From contig JADKJP010000006.1 in NCBI GenBank assembly GCA_016720935.1, forward strand, positions 1,054,001 through 1,118,000: DNA of 64,000 bases, written 5' to 3'. The position numbers and the translations under genes are program-made. The notes beneath the pieces were generated by a model. The model was not told the origin of the DNA. It ran no database searches and was given only the letters and a program-made list of their open reading frames with translations. This DNA comes from Bacteroidota bacterium (GTDB taxonomy: Bacteria; Bacteroidota; Bacteroidia; AKYH767-A; 2013-40CM-41-45). Below, one piece after another: positions 61,006 through 64,000 of the stretch. The first letter of the stretch is position 1, and the number at the start of each line of letters is the position of its first letter.

Positions 61006-62069
61006 ACCGTTCTCGCCGCATAGTAGAACAATGAAAACATGATCAGAATATAAATAGAGAAAATGATTGTGTATGTATGGGTCCAGTCTCGAAGGTATTT
61101 TTCAATAATCACCACAAGCAATAATGACAACAATGTCATAAACCAAAATACCATAGCGACTTGACGGTCACTCAGACCAAGGTATGCGAGAGCATGAGTC
61201 GTATGATCTTTTCCGCCTATAAATGGACTTTGTCCTTTCATCAGGCGATTGATCACAACAGTTGTGGTATCAATAATTGGCATTAAAAATACAATCAGTG
61301 GCAGCAATAAATTCCTGGCACTGATGAGATCTCCGGAAGGTGGTTCCGCGTTCCACAGATATTTTATACCTACTGCTGCCAGAAATACACCCAGGAACTG
61401 ACTTCCGGTATCACCCATGTACATTTTTGAAGGATGCCAGTTGAAATAAAGAAAGCCGATCAATGCAGCCATTACACCAATCATAATCATAAAATAAACA
61501 CTGCCGAATTCCTGGTGAAATACCATGACCGTCAGCGCAGAAAGAATAATGGAAATGGATACGGTGGTTGTTATCGCGTCCATGTTGTCAAGCATGTTCA
61601 GTGAATTCATGATTCCAACAACCCAGAAAATAGTAATCACATAATTCACGGGTTCAACATAGGAAAGTGTAATCTCTGTTCCTGTTACCATCAAAATAAC
61701 CGCGCAGGTGACCTGGGTAAGAAATTTCAGAAACGGCTTTGTATTGTATGCGTCATCAGCAAGCCCAAGAAGAAACCCCAGCATCGTTGCAAGTAAAATT
61801 CCAATGAATTCCTTGCTTAGAAATACCTGGTTGCTGTCAAAGAAAATAGAGTAGGTGATAACCGATAAGAGATAGATAATGTAGAATGAAAAGCCTCCGA
61901 CTGCAGGTTTTGACTGTGAACCCCAGCGAATGACCGTGTCATCCTGATTGCGGATGCCGAGTGTGCGTACAAATTTTAAGAAGAGCCGATTGATAAGAAA
62001 GGAAAATACAATGGATACGACGAAAAACAGGCCATACACTGTAACTAAATATTGGCCGGTTTGATTCAT
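60981..62069 (-). CDS. Undecaprenyl-phosphate sugar-1-phosphate transferase (WecA/TagO-like)
   Basis: A 362-residue inner-membrane protein of about 11 helices of the MraY/WecA family. It starts a lipid-linked glycan by moving a sugar phosphate from UDP-sugar to undecaprenyl phosphate. Active-site motifs: LGLADDAYNTKPFLKFLTQ (about 100-118), MLDNMDAITTTVS (D-x2-D, about 158-170) and the cytoplasmic GGKDHTTHALAYLGLS (His-containing loop, about 279-294). A GlcNAc or related donor is typical. It is preceded by a near-perfect promoter and converges on rdgB. It complements the Wzc and RfbC genes upstream. Confidence 0.92.
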   Translation of the reverse strand: MNQTGQYLVTVYGLFFVVSIVFSFLINRLFLKFVRTLGIRNQDDTVIRWGSQSKPAVGGFSFYIIYLLSVITYSIFFDSNQVFLSKEFIGILLATMLGFLLGLADDAYNTKPFLKFLTQVTCAVILMVTGTEITLSYVEPVNYVITIFWVVGIMNSLNMLDNMDAITTTVSISIILSALTVMVFHQEFGSVYFMIMIGVMAALIGFLYFNWHPSKMYMGDTGSQFLGVFLAAVGIKYLWNAEPPSGDLISARNLLLPLIVFLMPIIDTTTVVINRLMKGQSPFIGGKDHTTHALAYLGLSDRQVAMVFWFMTLLSLLLVVIIEKYLRDWTHTYTIIFSIYILIMFSLFYYAARTVKKKKEIV

Positions 62070-62104
62070 TGTGCTGGATTACTTTTTTGATTCTTATTGA
62101 TGCC

Positions 62105-62135
62105 CAAAATTAGAAAATTTGATTGTAGTCACAAT
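62105..62135 (-). promoter_or_regulatory. Bacteroidota-type promoter of the sugar-phosphate transferase gene
   Basis: Minus strand ATTG (62135-62132), 19 bases, then TAATTTTG (62112-62105). This matches TTTG-N19-TANNTTTG with one mismatch in the -33 element. It lies 36 bases before the start codon at 62069, so the gene does not depend on rfbC transcription. Confidence 0.6.
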
Positions 62136-62194
62136 GGACATTGGTGATGGTTGATTTTTTGTGGGTATACAATCTGATATTAGTGGTGTTCTTA

Positions 62195-62740
62195 TTAACG
62201 GGATTGAGGCATATACTCTCTCAGAGAAGGAAGTATTTTATCCTTTCCCGAAACAATTGGTTTGGAAACTTTCCAGTCAATATTCAATTCCGGATCATCA
62301 AAACGAATTCCTCTTTCGTGCTCTTTGCTGTAAGGACTGGTAACTTTGTAACAGAAAACAGTATCCTCTTCGAGTACTGAAAAACCATGAGCAAATCCCG
62401 GTGGAATCCACATCATTACCTGACTGGTTGAATTCAGTTCCAGACTGAAATGTCTTCCATAAGTAGGGGAGTCGGGACGAATGTCAACAGCTACATCCAA
62501 CGCTCTTCCTTTTGCCACACGTACCAGCTTTCCCTGAGCTTTGGGATCTTGTTGAAAATGTAATCCGCGAATCACATTGATCTTACTGATGGATTGGTTG
62601 TCCTGAATAAACTCTACATCAATACCCGCGGCGAAGAATTGTTCTTTATTGTAAGATTCAATGAATGAACCCCTTTCATCATGAAAAATTGTCGGTTCAA
62701 TGATAATCAATCCGGCAATCGGAGTATTTATAAATTTCAT
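62195..62740 (-). CDS. rfbC: dTDP-4-dehydrorhamnose 3,5-epimerase
   Basis: A 181-residue cupin-fold epimerase in dTDP-L-rhamnose synthesis. Conserved residues: FHDERGSFIESYNKEQF (about 19-35), QDNQSISKINVIRGLHFQQDP (catalytic His in RGLHFQ, about 64-69), DVAVDIRPDSPTYG and WIPPGFAHGFSVLEEDT. The C-terminal block RGIRFDDPELNIDW is typical. The other rfb genes (A, B, D) are not in the window, so they must lie elsewhere. It is 9 bases downstream of the Wzc-like gene. Confidence 0.95.
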   Translation of the reverse strand: MKFINTPIAGLIIIEPTIFHDERGSFIESYNKEQFFAAGIDVEFIQDNQSISKINVIRGLHFQQDPKAQGKLVRVAKGRALDVAVDIRPDSPTYGRHFSLELNSTSQVMMWIPPGFAHGFSVLEEDTVFCYKVTSPYSKEHERGIRFDDPELNIDWKVSKPIVSGKDKILPSLREYMPQSR

Positions 62741-62749
62741 ACCTAATGC

Positions 62750-63991
62750 TTAATTGCCTTTTATCCGCATTTTGAGACGGTCCCAGCGAGACATGTGTTT
62801 CTTTGCCTCATCATCATAGTAGCCATAACCGTAGCCATAACCATAGCCGTATCCATAGCCATAACCATAGCCATATTTGAACCGTGACATCTCAACTCCA
62901 TTCAGTACTACCGCCATTTTAATTTTATTCTCATCAATGAGCTTGTTCAGATTTTGGATAAACATCCGTTTGGAATACTGTGCCCTGATGATATAAATCG
63001 GATAATCCGCGTTTTGAATAATTTCAACGCCGTCAGTTACAATTCCAACAGGTGGTGTATCGATAATCACCACATCGTAAATATTTTTCAGATAATTGAT
63101 GAGTTCATTCATTCGTTTACTCAAAATCAATTCTGATGGATTCGGTGGAATTGGGCCGGCAGTGATGAAATCCAGATTTTTCAGATTGCTCTTGTTGATA
63201 CAATTCTCCGGACTGTCTTTTCCGATAAGTATCGTACTCATTCCCCTTACGTTCTCAACGTTGAAACCAAGGTGAATCTTCGGCTTCCGCATGTCAAGGT
63301 CAATGATCATCACTCTCTTTTCAGAAAAGGCGATCACACCGGCAAGGTTGATGGCGACAAATGTTTTTCCCTCTCCTGAAATAGTGGAAGTGATCGCGAT
63401 GACCTTCGCTCCCGGCTCATTGGAGATAAATTGTAAATTGGTACGAACAGAACGGAAGGATTCCGAAATCGCTGATTTTGGATTTTTGTCAACCAGCAAC
63501 TGAGACACAGGAATTTCACTTTTGTATTTCGGAATGATACCCAGCAGAGATGCGTCTGTGTACTGGTTGATCTCATCCAATGACATGATTTCATTGTAGA
63601 AAAGGTATCGTACAAAGATGATCAGGAAGCTGATGATGAAACCCAAAAGCAAACTTCCGGCGATGATAAGTCGGCGGTTAGGGGATAAGGGTTCAGTCTG
63701 AACTTTACCTCTTTGAAGAATGATGTTATTGGTTACAACTCCGGCTTTCGTAATGGAAAATTCTACTTTTTTCTCCAATAACAACTGATAGAATTTCTGA
63801 TTGACTTCGTATGTACGCTGAAGCCTTGACATTTCAGCTTCCTTGCCCGGCAATTTCATGAACCCAAGTTCGAATTCAGCGATACGATCATCAATGGATT
63901 TTATTTTTTCTACCAGCGATAGCTTGGCATTCGCCATGGATTTGATCAGAATTTTTCGCTGGTTGTCGATATCCAGATCAAGCGATTTCAT
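62750..63991 (-). CDS. Polysaccharide co-polymerase/tyrosine autokinase (Wzc-like), C-terminal part
   Basis: The frame is open through the window edge (64000), so the N-terminal half, including most of the Wzz domain, is missing; the first ATG in view at 63991 is internal. Visible: coiled-coil periplasmic end, the second transmembrane helix (LIIAGSLLLGFIISFLIIFVRYLF) and the BY-kinase domain with Walker A TSTISGEGKT, A' MIIDLDMRKP and Walker B VVIIDTPP. The C-terminal tail is Tyr-rich, with nine Tyr-Gly units then Tyr-Tyr, the usual site of autophosphorylation that controls polysaccharide chain length. It forms a Wzy-dependent export module with the neighbours. Confidence 0.9.
   Translation of the reverse strand: MKSLDLDIDNQRKILIKSMANAKLSLVEKIKSIDDRIAEFELGFMKLPGKEAEMSRLQRTYEVNQKFYQLLLEKKVEFSITKAGVVTNNIILQRGKVQTEPLSPNRRLIIAGSLLLGFIISFLIIFVRYLFYNEIMSLDEINQYTDASLLGIIPKYKSEIPVSQLLVDKNPKSAISESFRSVRTNLQFISNEPGAKVIAITSTISGEGKTFVAINLAGVIAFSEKRVMIIDLDMRKPKIHLGFNVENVRGMSTILIGKDSPENCINKSNLKNLDFITAGPIPPNPSELILSKRMNELINYLKNIYDVVIIDTPPVGIVTDGVEIIQNADYPIYIIRAQYSKRMFIQNLNKLIDENKIKMAVVLNGVEMSRFKYGYGYGYGYGYGYGYGYGYYDDEAKKHMSRWDRLKMRIKGN
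62822..62875 (-). repeat. Hexanucleotide coding repeat for the Tyr-Gly tail of the Wzc-like kinase
   Basis: Nine 6-bp units TAYGGN in frame encode (Tyr-Gly)9. Synonymous bases vary between units, so the array is older than a simple slippage expansion, but the length could still change in steps of two residues. Confidence 0.88.
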
Positions 63992-64000
63992 TGCCGCGTT

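Overview
The window comes from a Bacteroidota chromosome. The signs are type IX secretion (T9SS) C-terminal sorting domains on four large secreted proteins, a Bacteroidota-type 'putative porin', DUF4783, and promoters of the TTTG-N19-TANNTTTG class. No rRNA, tRNA or CRISPR array was seen. It is a housekeeping backbone interrupted by several cell-surface polysaccharide gene blocks.

Region 1 (1-10.6 kb): the end of parE and the whole of parC (topoisomerase IV), split by an IS4-type insertion sequence that sits inside a 7-bp tandem repeat array. Then come a secreted Bacteroidota protein, an outer-membrane beta-barrel and an AddB-like nuclease. Region 2 (10.6-19.1 kb): two paralogous T9SS cargo proteins, an isoaspartyl peptidase/asparaginase and a PKD-repeat protein with a gliding-motility-type C-terminus. 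Region 3 (19.1-26.5 kb): a minus-strand sugar operon (epimerase, AsnB-type amidotransferase, epimerase, methyltransferase, glycosyltransferase) opposite a Wzx-like flippase. Region 4 (26.5-30.4 kb): TPR protein, YihY, nadC, DUF4783 and rlmH.

Region 5 (30.4-46.6 kb): glycosyltransferases, a polytopic membrane protein and a long minus-strand operon. That operon starts at a well-formed promoter at about 46.58-46.61 kb with wzm-wzt (ABC export) and continues through methyltransferases, glycosyltransferases, an epimerase and a sulfotransferase-like gene. One glycosyltransferase is frameshifted at a six-C tract. Region 6 (46.7-50.7 kb): a 1356-residue T9SS protein with propeller-like and PKD repeats.

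Region 7 (50.8-60.1 kb) is the most interesting. The operon is gmd, fcl, a glycosyltransferase-like gene, an APS-kinase-like kinase, a methyltransferase, a PEP-synthase-like kinase, a class I glutamine amidotransferase, a nucleotidyltransferase and a sulfotransferase-like protein. Five of these genes match, in type, size and partly in order, the Campylobacter jejuni capsule O-methyl phosphoramidate genes Cj1415-Cj1419. The inferred route is: glutamine amide phosphorylation, CDP-glutamine formation, hydrolysis to cytidine diphosphoramidate, and 3'-phosphorylation. The adjoining sulfotransferase-like protein is a candidate for the final transferase, because the activated donor would resemble PAPS. 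GDP-fucose from gmd/fcl may supply an acceptor sugar.

Region 8 (60.3-64 kb): rdgB behind a hexanucleotide-repeat leader, an undecaprenyl-phosphate sugar-phosphate transferase, rfbC and the C-terminal part of a Wzc-like tyrosine kinase with a Gly-Tyr repeat tail. The window therefore carries parts of both Wzx/Wzc-type and ABC-type export systems.
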